This document shows, one piece after another, positions 34,968 through 43,677 of a stretch of 64,000 nucleotides of DNA. The notes beneath the pieces are model-generated. The model ran no database searches. It saw nothing but the letters and a program-made list of their open reading frames with translations, and had not been told where the DNA came from. The position numbers were made by a program, and so were the translations under genes. Each line of letters starts with the position of its first letter. Position 1 is the stretch's first letter. Where the stretch lies: assembly GCA_964532465.1 (NCBI GenBank), contig CAZHHX010000002.1:1-64000 (forward strand), read 5' to 3'. Source of the stretch: JAPLKB01 sp964532465. Its GTDB lineage: Bacteria; Desulfobacterota; Syntrophorhabdia; Syntrophorhabdales; Syntrophorhabdaceae.

Positions 34968-35567
34968 ATGAAAAAGGTATTATCAGCATTATTGGCTCTG
35001 GTTCTGGTAGTAGTATTCGCGCAGTTCGCGCTGGCCCAGGAAACGGACACGAAGGCAAAGGCGCCAAAAAAAGAAGTTCAAAAACCGGGAGCCGTAGCGG
35101 TCGAAACAGTTTCTACAACAGCAGTTGTAGATGCCATTGACACAGCGAAACGCGCGGTAACACTCAAATTTGCCGATGGGAAGACACAGACCTTCAAGCT
35201 GGGGCCTGAAGTGAAAAACTTTGATCAGATAAAAGTCGGCGATAAGGTTAAGGCAACATATGCTGAATCAATTGCAGTCTTTGTCAGAAAATCAAATGAA
35301 AAACCATCTGCCGATGAAGTTCAGACCATCCAGGTGGCGCCCAAGGGTGAAAAACCGGGTATACTTATGACTGATACCTTTGAAGTCACCGCCAAGGTAG
35401 AAAAAATAGACTATAAAAAACGGACGGTCACCCTCAAGGGACCGGAAGGCAATCTGAAGACCTTCCCTGTAGATAAAAGCGTAAAGAATTTTAAAAACAT
35501 AAAGACCGGCGACGAGGTTGTAATGAAAATAACTGAGGCAATGGCGCTTTATGTAGAAAAACCCTGA
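34968..35567 (+). CDS. Exported protein with two tandem small beta domains
   Basis: The 199-residue protein has a signal peptide (KKVLSALLALVLVVVFAQFALA) and two copies of a roughly 60-residue domain: VVDAIDTAKRAVTLKFADGK...VKNFDQIKVGDKVKATYAESIAVFV and AKVEKIDYKKRTVTLKGPEG...VKNFKNIKTGDEVVMKITEAMALYV. Each looks like a small OB-like beta barrel as in DUF5666/DUF1344-type periplasmic proteins. The function is not known. A strong GAGGAGG precedes the ATG. The OmpA-like lipoprotein gene follows 44 bases later, so the two probably form an envelope operon. Confidence 0.65.
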   Translation: MKKVLSALLALVLVVVFAQFALAQETDTKAKAPKKEVQKPGAVAVETVSTTAVVDAIDTAKRAVTLKFADGKTQTFKLGPEVKNFDQIKVGDKVKATYAESIAVFVRKSNEKPSADEVQTIQVAPKGEKPGILMTDTFEVTAKVEKIDYKKRTVTLKGPEGNLKTFPVDKSVKNFKNIKTGDEVVMKITEAMALYVEKP

Positions 35568-35611
35568 TAACAGCGATCGCAAAAGATCAATAATAAAAAA
35601 GGAGGATGTAA

Positions 35612-36343
35612 ATGAAAACAAAAGCAGCATTATTTATGGTGGCAGCAATTGTGGCAACTGCACTTCTTGGCGGATGCGCTACCGATCCGCAGGTTTCTAC
35701 AATGAAGGGTTCTGGTGGAGACCAGCAGGTAACGGTACCCGGAAGCACATGGACAGGCGCGGCATCAGGAGAACAGGCAAGCGCGCTGGCTAAGATAGTC
35801 GTGGACGCGAACAACAACAGCATGAAGGAATTCGAGAAAATTGACGGACATCTCAAAAGCCAGGATCAGCGCATGGCAAAGATAGAAGACAAGCAGGACA
35901 AGTCGTTACAGGCGGCAGAGCAGGCGCTTGCAAAACTCGAAAAGATGTCAAATGAGCAGGGCACCGGACAGTTAACACTGTTCTTCAAGACCGGATCGTC
36001 TAAACTGGATCACGACCAGACAGAGCGTCTCGTCAGGTTCCTTGACTATATTTCCATTAAAAGCAAAGGCCGGAAAGCAATCCTTCTTTCCATAGGCAGC
36101 GCCTCTGCCATCGGAAGCGCGAAAAACAACATGAAACTCAGCAAGGATCGTTCCGAAGCCCCCATACCGGTTATTGATAAGTATCTTGTGAATGTCCCAC
36201 ATACTTTCTTCAAGGTCACGGGAATAGGCGATATGTACGCACCCAAAGGCGAATCAATGCAGGTTGAACAGCGTTACCAGAATGTTCGTCTCATTGCAGT
36301 CTATGATACCGCCAGTATCCCTGAAACACCGGGAAGTAAATAA
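35612..36343 (+). CDS. OmpA-like lipoprotein
   Basis: The 243-residue protein has a lipobox, LLGGCATD, with the lipidated Cys near residue 22. A helical region of heptad type follows (residues about 70-115, FEKIDGHLKSQDQRMAKIEDKQD), and then an OmpA-type peptidoglycan-binding domain (LFFKTGSSKLDHDQTERL near 122; GSASAIGSAKNNMKLSKDRSEA near 165). The usual NxxLSxxRA motif is altered to NMKLSKDRSEA. It should tether the outer membrane to peptidoglycan. AAGGAGG precedes the ATG. Confidence 0.75.
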   Translation: MKTKAALFMVAAIVATALLGGCATDPQVSTMKGSGGDQQVTVPGSTWTGAASGEQASALAKIVVDANNNSMKEFEKIDGHLKSQDQRMAKIEDKQDKSLQAAEQALAKLEKMSNEQGTGQLTLFFKTGSSKLDHDQTERLVRFLDYISIKSKGRKAILLSIGSASAIGSAKNNMKLSKDRSEAPIPVIDKYLVNVPHTFFKVTGIGDMYAPKGESMQVEQRYQNVRLIAVYDTASIPETPGSK

Positions 36344-36362
36344 ACTAAGGATTTTCTGTCCG

Positions 36363-36423
36363 TGCTGCCTTCAAAAGCAGGGGCTGTCTGTGCAGACGGT
36401 TTCATGTGCTTTTGAAGGCAGCA
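36363..36423 (+). terminator. Long stem-loop after the OmpA-like gene
   Basis: A perfect 17-bp stem, tgctgccttcaaaagca (36363-36379) with its complement (36407-36423), encloses a 27-base loop that itself has a small gtctg/cagac hairpin. It starts 20 bases after the stop. A run of T is missing, so termination may be Rho-linked or the hairpin may protect the mRNA. Confidence 0.6.
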
Positions 36424-36552
36424 TAACATCAGCCAGGATCAACAAGCTCATTTTTTTCTCTCATCTTCTTTGACAACAACAATTTTCATTGCTAATATTG
36501 CTGTGAGGAATACAAGAAATCAGGCGCTTATAAGGGGCAAAGGCAAATCCCA

Positions 36553-37782
36553 TTGTTTACTTTTCTAAGATCTTACGGTTTTTCCCTATTGTTGATTTTT
36601 TCTGTTTTTATCGGATCAATATTGGGCATAATCCTCAAAAAAGACGCGTCTTTTTGTAAACCCTTCGGCGATGTATTCCTGAATCTTCTGTTCACCGCTA
36701 TTGTGCCCCTTGTTTTTTTCTCCATATCTTCTTCTGTAGCCGCCACGTCGGATATGAAGCGTCTCAGCAGAATCATGTCTTCTATGCTCATTGTCTTCAT
36801 TCTGACGGGGATTACAGCATCGATATTGATGATAATCGGCGTAACCCTCTATCCTCCTGTCACGGGGCTTACAATCGATTTGGGCGTAAAAGTGAATATT
36901 GATCACTTTAAGGCTTCCGAGCAGATAGTTAAAGCCTTTTCCGCTCCTGATTTTATTGATATTCTTTCAAAACGGAATATGCTTGCCCTCATTGTATTTT
37001 CTATCCTTGTAGGCCTTGCGACCTCTTCATCCGGGCATAAGGGCAGGGTTTTCTCAGAATTCCTCTCTTCCGGAAACCATGTGATGATGAAGCTTATTTC
37101 CTACATCATGTATTACGCGCCAATTGGTTTGTGCGCGTATTTTGCCTATTTTATCGGCACCTATGGCCCCGATTTGCTGGGGTCATATTTCAAAGCCATG
37201 ATCTTGTATTATCCTGTAGCGATCCTGTATTTTTTTCTCGGGTTTTCCTGCTATGCTTATATGGCAGGACGATTTGCGGGAGTAAAAACATTCTGGAGAA
37301 ATATCGTTCCCCCTTCCATTACCGCTCTTGCCACAGGCAGCAGTATGGCCGCCATCCCTTTAAATCTGGAAGCGGCAGAAAGGACAGGCGTCCCGGAAGA
37401 CATCAGGGAAATCATTATTCCCATAGGCGCGACAATCCACATGGATGGTTCCTGTCTGGCCGCGATCCTGAAGATTGCCGTCCTTTTCGGAATTTTCAAT
37501 ATCAGCTTTTCAGGATCAGAGGTCATCATTACGGCAATCGGAATTGCTTTGCTTACCGGAACAGTGGTAAGCGGAATTCCCGCCGGGGGCATAATTGGAG
37601 AGCTGCTGATTATCTCGCTCTACGGATTTCCTCTTGAGGCTTTTCCTGTTATAACCATGATCGGCACACTGGTCGACCCGCCGGCAACAATGCTCAACTC
37701 AGCAGGCGACAATGTGGCAAGCATGATAGTGTCAAGGATGCTGGGAGGCAAAGACTGGATGACTATTGACAGGCATTTATGA
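36553..37782 (+). CDS. Dicarboxylate/amino acid:cation symporter (DAACS family)
   Basis: The 409-residue membrane protein is a sodium- or proton-coupled carrier of the GltP/DctA (SDF) family. The serine-rich re-entrant loop is TALATGSSMAAIPLNLEAAE near residue 260, followed by PIGATIHMDGSCLA near 292 (family NMDGT) and GTLVDPPATMLNSAGDNVAS near 375, where the usual DxxRTxxNxxGD reads DPPATMLNSAGD, lacking the conserved Arg. That change suggests a substrate without the usual charged side group. The frame opens with TTG at 36553 and the ribosome site is poor, so the start is uncertain. Confidence 0.85.
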   Translation: MFTFLRSYGFSLLLIFSVFIGSILGIILKKDASFCKPFGDVFLNLLFTAIVPLVFFSISSSVAATSDMKRLSRIMSSMLIVFILTGITASILMIIGVTLYPPVTGLTIDLGVKVNIDHFKASEQIVKAFSAPDFIDILSKRNMLALIVFSILVGLATSSSGHKGRVFSEFLSSGNHVMMKLISYIMYYAPIGLCAYFAYFIGTYGPDLLGSYFKAMILYYPVAILYFFLGFSCYAYMAGRFAGVKTFWRNIVPPSITALATGSSMAAIPLNLEAAERTGVPEDIREIIIPIGATIHMDGSCLAAILKIAVLFGIFNISFSGSEVIITAIGIALLTGTVVSGIPAGGIIGELLIISLYGFPLEAFPVITMIGTLVDPPATMLNSAGDNVASMIVSRMLGGKDWMTIDRHL

Positions 37783-37900
37783 GTAAAACACAAGGGCAGG
37801 AAGAGCAAAGTATGGGACCGACAAAGAGAAAACCATGAAAAAATGCAATGATGGAATAAACATTTGACAATAACAAACCTATCAGCAGGAGAAGCGCATT

Positions 37901-38857
37901 ATGTCCAAATCTGACGTACATCCGAAATTTAATTTCGAGCCCTGGCAGGTGTGGCCGGGATCATATGATAACCCCCCTGCTTCTGAAGAAATTTATGCAT
38001 TTCCCGATGTTTCATCGCTGAGAATTAACCGGAAAACACCCATCGCATCTATGGGTTCCTGCTTCGCAAGGGAGATAAAAGATGTGCTTATTGACAGGGA
38101 TTATTCATACATCAGGGAAGAAACCGGGCATCCTGCTTCAAAACATGCCAGCGCTGCCTGGGAACGGGTATATAACACTTTCTCCATGCGCCAGATTTTT
38201 GAATATACCTTCGAAAAATTTGATCCTGATTTACGCTGGTGGAAAGCTCCTGTCTCCGGCATAATACAGGACCCTTACCGGCGGATCATCCTTTATAAAA
38301 CAATTGAAGAAGCAGAAGCAGATTTTGAAAAGCATCGCCTTGTTTCACGTAAAGCACTTGAAAACGCCGAAGTTCTCATTTTAACCCTCGGCCTTACCGA
38401 AATATGGGAGGACAGGACAGACAGTTCTGTTATTTGTCTCCCTTCAGGGCCTTATGTGAACGAAGGTGGGGATATGGACCGTTACCGCTTCAGGATAAGC
38501 CGGTATCAGGAGAATCTTGCCAACCTTGAGCGCATATATCACATTATGAAAACCCATAACCCCGGATGCAAACTGATTGCAACGGTTTCACCGGTTCACC
38601 TCTGGGCAACATTCAGAAAAGACCTTGACGTCATCAGCGCCAGTTGGAATTCCAAGGCAACTCTCCGTGCCGCTGTTGACGAATTCGTTGCAGGCCATGA
38701 AAATGTATGGTATTTCCCTGCCTTTGAAATGGCTGTTACTTACAGGGCAATCCTCGGCAAATCCTTGTTTACCGAAGGCAGAGAACCCTTCCACGTGAAC
38801 AGGGAGACGATACATTTTATCATGGACAATTTTTTTCGTATTTTTTCAGGTGAATAG
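37901..38857 (+). CDS. GSCFA domain protein
   Basis: The 318-residue soluble protein contains the name-giving motif MGSCFAREI near residues 50-58, typical of GSCFA proteins, which are SGNH-like hydrolases often found with exopolysaccharide genes. Later blocks are LILTLGLTEIWEDR near 165 and TVSPVHLWATFR near 230, which fit the SGNH-like core. AGGAG lies 9 bases before the ATG. It sits beside a heparinase-like gene, so a role in modifying a glycan is plausible. Confidence 0.8.
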   Translation: MSKSDVHPKFNFEPWQVWPGSYDNPPASEEIYAFPDVSSLRINRKTPIASMGSCFAREIKDVLIDRDYSYIREETGHPASKHASAAWERVYNTFSMRQIFEYTFEKFDPDLRWWKAPVSGIIQDPYRRIILYKTIEEAEADFEKHRLVSRKALENAEVLILTLGLTEIWEDRTDSSVICLPSGPYVNEGGDMDRYRFRISRYQENLANLERIYHIMKTHNPGCKLIATVSPVHLWATFRKDLDVISASWNSKATLRAAVDEFVAGHENVWYFPAFEMAVTYRAILGKSLFTEGREPFHVNRETIHFIMDNFFRIFSGE

Positions 38858-39003
38858 ATAGCGCGAATGACCGGCATTGTCCTTATACACCGTTCTTCTC
38901 ACATAAGGCTGTAAGGACTAAGCTCAAAAAATCTTCCAGGCCTATGCCCTGACCTCCAAAATCCCCGCCGTCTGGGCAGGAAAGTGCCCTTTCCATACGG
39001 TAA

Positions 39004-41208
39004 CTAAGTGGTCTTTACAATTGGATACAGTTCCCAGGTAAGTATAAGCGGAAGAGGACAGATTAAGGAGAATCTGAAATATTCAGCGGCAACATCCTTG
39101 CCGTTTAATGAGACCCACCCGCAAGGAGGAGGCCCCATGTCTCCCTTTGATTGAAAAACATCAAATTTATGCCCTTTTGTTGTTGGAATAAGGTCAAGAC
39201 CTCTACCCTTGTTGTTCCTGAAATAAACAACGGAAGTATCCGGATCTATCCTGGCTTCCCCAGGGGCAAACTGCCAACAGACTGTGATGGCATGAATGCC
39301 TGAACCTTCAATTAAATCCTCGATAATCCAGTATTTTTCGGTTGTAAACATTACTTTCCTCTTTACAGTAAACCGAGCGCCTGATTCATCGTAATAATCA
39401 CTGCAAATTCCTGTCATAGTTGTAATCGGAGATTGTTCCTTCGAATCCCTCTCCGCAAGAGTTAAGGATAAGTTCCCTTTAGCAGACTTGACTCTCTCCT
39501 GAAAACCAAGCCGCGATCTTACAGGACCTTTCCCGTCAATGAGGATCATATTATGGGCAGGGGCAGAGCGGTAATAATCGGTAACCGGCCCCGGCGCATA
39601 AGCGGTAATGCCGGGATCGACAAGGCAGGGCCCGCCGCAGGCCGTAACATCGAGAGAGAGCATATCTTCATGTGCATGTGTCATACCGGCAGGGCCCGCC
39701 CTGAAAAGCACATATTGCGCGTCTTTCTCATATCCTGATCTTAATATTCCTATACCGGCATCAGGATATATATGCTCAGTCTCAGCAGGCGGAGCGCCCC
39801 TCTGTGCTTTTGTGCCGATCCACGTAAAATCAGGGCGGTGGAAGAGTTCTCCGGCAAGTTCCATGACAGCGCAATAATCGCCTGCTATTCCCCCGGAATC
39901 GTTGAGGGACGGCCAGGTAAAATCAGGGCGGCACAAGGAAGCGAGGTAATTTACAGCCCTTTCGAGAGGGAACTCAAAGATTTCCGGCAGGGCTATACTC
40001 CTGGCGGCAGCCGTTATTTTTACTTCCAGAAAGGCATGGACACAGATGGCGTGATAGAGGGGCGACAGTTCAAAATGGACTCCGTCCTCCATGAATTGCC
40101 TTTTAAACTCCTTTTCAAGTCGCCCTATCCCTTCTTCAAGCCACTGGCCTGCCTCCCTGAATTCCATGAGATTCATACCGGCAAGGGCTAAGGCTGCTGA
40201 TTCCACAATAATCCAGTTATTCGGATGACCCTTATGATCCATGAGATGGCGGCAATGCTCCCAGAGGGAACTGAGCATGAGTGCCTTTGTTGCCTCTTTG
40301 AATTCTTTCTGCAGCCATGCCATGTCTTTTATCCGGAGCCATTCCCTGAGACGCCATGCCGCAGACAGAGTTTCCCAGGATGGTCCAGCACCGCCGTTTG
40401 ATTCCACAGGCACAGGATTACAAACAATCCAGTCATAAATAATATCTGATAGGAATGGGATACAATTGCTGTTTTTAGTCTCCAGAAAGGATTTTAATAC
40501 TTCCCTTAAGAAATGATGCCGGTGGAGAAAATGCGACCACTCCAGGATACCGGATGGATTTTCATCCCATGGTATAGGAAGTGGACACTGCTCTCCCATG
40601 ATGCGGCCTTTCAGAATTTCATCGGCTTTCTCATGAGAGTAAGGATGGTAAGAGGAGATGGAAAAGAGCTTGAAAGATCGGGTCTCTTCCGATGGGCAAT
40701 GCTTCAGCACCGTTTTGAGGCCTCTGTCCCTGAGCCTTGGACCGGCAGGAATTTCTCTGTATTCGCCATAGACAGCGCCAATATTAATCACAATCGGAGC
40801 ATCTGAAACATCTGTCTTCTCGCGTTTTACTATAATTTCAATGGCTGCAATGTCTTTCCAGCCATCCGGTTTGCCGTATATTCCGAAGGACTCCAGAGGG
40901 AAAACCAGCTTCATCGTTTCTCCCGGCAACAGACATTCACGGCCTCCGCTCAGTGAAATGGGTTCGCTAACAACACCTGTCTTACCCGAACCATGAAACA
41001 GTTTCATTTCCCCATAAAGGATTAGCTCAGTATGGTTGGTTGCAGTAAAGGAAAACTGATTGAAAGATGAAAAATCCCGCATGGGACATGAAAAGGTTTT
41101 TTTGATCTGACCGGTTGATGAGACATGTCCGCATCCCTCAAAGAGCAGCTTCCTATCAGTTACAACATCGCAGGTAAATTCGTCAGGAGGTAACCCGGGG
41201 TTTTTCAT
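39004..41208 (-). CDS. Heparinase II/III-like protein
   Basis: The 734-residue protein has an N-terminal beta-sandwich-like part (residues 1-180), a central alpha/alpha toroid of the alginate-lyase/heparinase kind (WETLSAAWRLREWLRI near 280; NNWIIVESAALALAGMNL near 335; FELSPLYHAICV near 385) and the C-terminal Heparinase II/III beta domain (RAGPAGMTHAHEDMLSLDVTACGG near 497; YYRSAPAHNMILIDG near 535). THAHED supplies the conserved His residues of this family. No signal peptide is visible. It probably cleaves or edits an acidic polysaccharide. It diverges from the radical SAM gene. Confidence 0.8.
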   Translation of the reverse strand: MKNPGLPPDEFTCDVVTDRKLLFEGCGHVSSTGQIKKTFSCPMRDFSSFNQFSFTATNHTELILYGEMKLFHGSGKTGVVSEPISLSGGRECLLPGETMKLVFPLESFGIYGKPDGWKDIAAIEIIVKREKTDVSDAPIVINIGAVYGEYREIPAGPRLRDRGLKTVLKHCPSEETRSFKLFSISSYHPYSHEKADEILKGRIMGEQCPLPIPWDENPSGILEWSHFLHRHHFLREVLKSFLETKNSNCIPFLSDIIYDWIVCNPVPVESNGGAGPSWETLSAAWRLREWLRIKDMAWLQKEFKEATKALMLSSLWEHCRHLMDHKGHPNNWIIVESAALALAGMNLMEFREAGQWLEEGIGRLEKEFKRQFMEDGVHFELSPLYHAICVHAFLEVKITAAARSIALPEIFEFPLERAVNYLASLCRPDFTWPSLNDSGGIAGDYCAVMELAGELFHRPDFTWIGTKAQRGAPPAETEHIYPDAGIGILRSGYEKDAQYVLFRAGPAGMTHAHEDMLSLDVTACGGPCLVDPGITAYAPGPVTDYYRSAPAHNMILIDGKGPVRSRLGFQERVKSAKGNLSLTLAERDSKEQSPITTMTGICSDYYDESGARFTVKRKVMFTTEKYWIIEDLIEGSGIHAITVCWQFAPGEARIDPDTSVVYFRNNKGRGLDLIPTTKGHKFDVFQSKGDMGPPPCGWVSLNGKDVAAEYFRFSLICPLPLILTWELYPIVKTT

Positions 41209-41270
41209 GCAATCACCATTGGTTTTCTATACCGTCTTATCGACATAAACATCAAAAGTGTAGTACTGTT

Positions 41271-42773
41271 ATGGTATATACAATGAAACTATACCATAAC
41301 AGAGCAGGAACAAACCGCAGAATCCTTCTTATTGAACCGCCTTTTTACCGGCTTTTCAAGAAAACATACGGACTTGTCAGATACCCTCTTTCTCTCGGTT
41401 ATCTTGCAGCATCGGTAAGGACAAAGACCGACTGGGATGTCATGGTCTATAATTCCGATTTTCTGCCTCAAAGCGACCCCTTTGAGGTCACTTATTTTAA
41501 AAGCGAGGGGTTTTCACGCTACCGCAGTTTACTCAATGATACTTCTCATCATATTTGGCAGGAGATTCGGGATGTTATCGCCGAATATACACCGGCTGTT
41601 GTAGGCATTTCGGCAAAATCCTCCACCTTTGCCTCCGCGCTAAGGGTTGCAGGTATCGCGAAAGAGATCAACCCCGATACCATTGTCGTTGTCGGCGGCC
41701 CCCATCCTTCTGCTATATTTTCAAAAACCTCTGTTCCGGCTTCCCTGGAAAACAGCCGAGCAGGAATAATGGAAGAAGGCCAGTCGGCCTCCTGCCGGGA
41801 TATTGACTATTTTGTCATCGGCGAGGGCGAAGAGACAATTGTCGAATTACTGCAAGCCTTCGCGAAGGGGATTGACCCGGTTGATGTAGGCGGGATAGCC
41901 TACAGAGATGGAAATGTATTTCTCCCAACTCCTGCAAGAATGTCTGTCAAAAACCTTGATTCACTCCCCTTTCCCTATCAGTACGCCTCTGAGTTTTTAA
42001 AGGATTATGAAATATATCCCCTATCCGCTTTCAGTAATATCTTTGCAACCCGAGGATGTCCTTACCAGTGCCTTTTCTGCGGGTCAAGAAACATATGGGG
42101 AAAAAGGGTGCGTTTCCGTTCGCCGGAAAATGTGGTTGAAGAAATGTTAAAACTGCGTAGTATGGGCATTAATGACATCCATTTTGATGACGATACCTTC
42201 GGGGTAACAAATCGATATATCGAAGCCCTGTGCAGCGCCATTGGGTCATCCTGTCCGGGAATTAAATGGAGTTGCGAGATTCATGTGCGACTTGTGAACG
42301 ACAAAAACATCTTCCTCATGAAAGAAGCCGGTTGCAGCACAATCCAGCTTGGAATTGAATCAGGGAATAACGGGATATTGAAAGAAATAAGGAAGGGTTT
42401 TGCCATTGAAGAAGCTCTTGCAGCCTGTAAACTTATCAAGGCTCATGACATAAAACTGGAAACATTTTTTATGGCCGGATTTCCACAGGAAACGGAAGTA
42501 TCTCTCAACGATACTGCTCAGGTTATCGAGAAGCTTGAATGCGACAAAATCATATACAGCATATTCACCCCCTACCCAGGCACGGAAGCTTTTTACTTAT
42601 GCAATGCAAGCGGGTTGATAGCCGCTGATTACGATCCGTCCCTGTATAACCACCAGAGTCCTGAAAACTGCTTCAGCGTCAGCATATCACCCGAACGCTT
42701 CAAAAAAATGTCCTCCCGCATAGAGGAGACTGTGGTAGAAAAAAACCGGGCAACACGCAGTAAAAGAGAGTAA
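41271..42773 (+). CDS. B12-binding-domain radical SAM protein
   Basis: The 500-residue protein joins an N-terminal cobalamin-binding Rossmann domain (VVVGGPHPSAIFSK near residues 138-151; VIGEGEETIVELL near 180) to a radical SAM barrel with the cluster motif RGCPYQCLFCGSRNIWG near residue 262 (CxxxCxxC). The family (BchE-like, class B) does methylations or ring rearrangements at inactive carbons. The position with GSCFA and heparinase-like genes gives no firm substrate. ATG at 41283 (MKLYHNRAG) is another possible start. Confidence 0.85.
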   Translation: MVYTMKLYHNRAGTNRRILLIEPPFYRLFKKTYGLVRYPLSLGYLAASVRTKTDWDVMVYNSDFLPQSDPFEVTYFKSEGFSRYRSLLNDTSHHIWQEIRDVIAEYTPAVVGISAKSSTFASALRVAGIAKEINPDTIVVVGGPHPSAIFSKTSVPASLENSRAGIMEEGQSASCRDIDYFVIGEGEETIVELLQAFAKGIDPVDVGGIAYRDGNVFLPTPARMSVKNLDSLPFPYQYASEFLKDYEIYPLSAFSNIFATRGCPYQCLFCGSRNIWGKRVRFRSPENVVEEMLKLRSMGINDIHFDDDTFGVTNRYIEALCSAIGSSCPGIKWSCEIHVRLVNDKNIFLMKEAGCSTIQLGIESGNNGILKEIRKGFAIEEALAACKLIKAHDIKLETFFMAGFPQETEVSLNDTAQVIEKLECDKIIYSIFTPYPGTEAFYLCNASGLIAADYDPSLYNHQSPENCFSVSISPERFKKMSSRIEETVVEKNRATRSKRE

Positions 42774-42888
42774 TCAAAGAGGTATAACAGAAGCTGAATT
42801 TACTGACATCCCTACACAAAGAAACAAAGAAACTGAATTAGTTTAAGAATTTATTTTACTTTATATTTATTTTTGTTAAAATTGGCTG

Positions 42889-43677
42889 ATGACGGGGGAT
42901 GGTCAGAATAACTTAAATAAGATTTCACTCTTATCTTTCCTTCTGCCCTTGCTTCTCACTTCTGCGCTGCTATTTACCGGCATTCTTCAGGCACAACCTG
43001 CTGTCCCGTCACTTTTCCTATGGGCATGGGAAAGACCGGAGGATCTGGGTTTTATTGATTCGAGCAGTGTTGGAGTCGCTTATCTTGCAGGAACAATCCG
43101 GCTGGAAAACTCCGATGTTTTTATGCTGCCCAGGCTTCAGCCCTTGAAACTACCTGACAGAACCTATCTTATCGGTGTTGTAAGGATCGAGACCCGAAGG
43201 GCAGATCTCAGCGCCGATCAGCGTCTCCGATCGGTAAGAGAAATAATCCGATTCTTACCCTTTGACAGGCTTCAAGGTCTTCAGATTGATTTCGACGCTT
43301 CTGTTTCAGAACGATCCTTTTACAGGGCACTCCTATCTGATCTCAGGGCAAGCCTGCCGGAGTCTCTCGCGCTGTCCATTACGGCCCTTGCGTCGTGGTG
43401 CACTTGGGATGACTGGCTCTCTGATCTGCCTCTTCAGGAAGCAGTTCCCATGCTTTTCCGAATGGGGAAAGATGCTCGTCAGGTAATAATCTATCTTCAG
43501 AAAAAACAGGGGTTCGGAGTGAAAAAATGCAGAGAAAGTGTTGGTATATCAACCGATGAACCTATTCAACACCTCCCGCCCTGCGAGAGAACTTATATTT
43601 TTAATCCTCGTCCATGGTCCGATAAAGAACTGAATCGAATGATAAAAGAGGTAAGACAATGGCAAGAAAAACAATAA
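42889..43677 (+). CDS. DUF3142 family protein, membrane-anchored or exported
   Basis: The 262-residue protein has one N-terminal hydrophobic segment (SLLSFLLPLLLTSALLFTG) and then a TIM-barrel-like DUF3142 domain: LFLWAWERPEDLGF near residue 43, IRFLPFDRLQGLQIDFDASVSERSFY near 124, and LALSITALASWC near 160. DUF3142 is of unknown function and resembles glycoside hydrolases of the GH18 type in layout. It overlaps the next gene by 19 bases, so the two are co-translated. Confidence 0.7.
   Translation: MTGDGQNNLNKISLLSFLLPLLLTSALLFTGILQAQPAVPSLFLWAWERPEDLGFIDSSSVGVAYLAGTIRLENSDVFMLPRLQPLKLPDRTYLIGVVRIETRRADLSADQRLRSVREIIRFLPFDRLQGLQIDFDASVSERSFYRALLSDLRASLPESLALSITALASWCTWDDWLSDLPLQEAVPMLFRMGKDARQVIIYLQKKQGFGVKKCRESVGISTDEPIQHLPPCERTYIFNPRPWSDKELNRMIKEVRQWQEKQ

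Noticed and set aside
38858..39003. Possible tRNA or structured RNA between the GSCFA and heparinase-like genes
   Set aside because: Partial complementarity (gtccttat with ataagg) is present, but no cloverleaf, T-loop or CCA end could be built.
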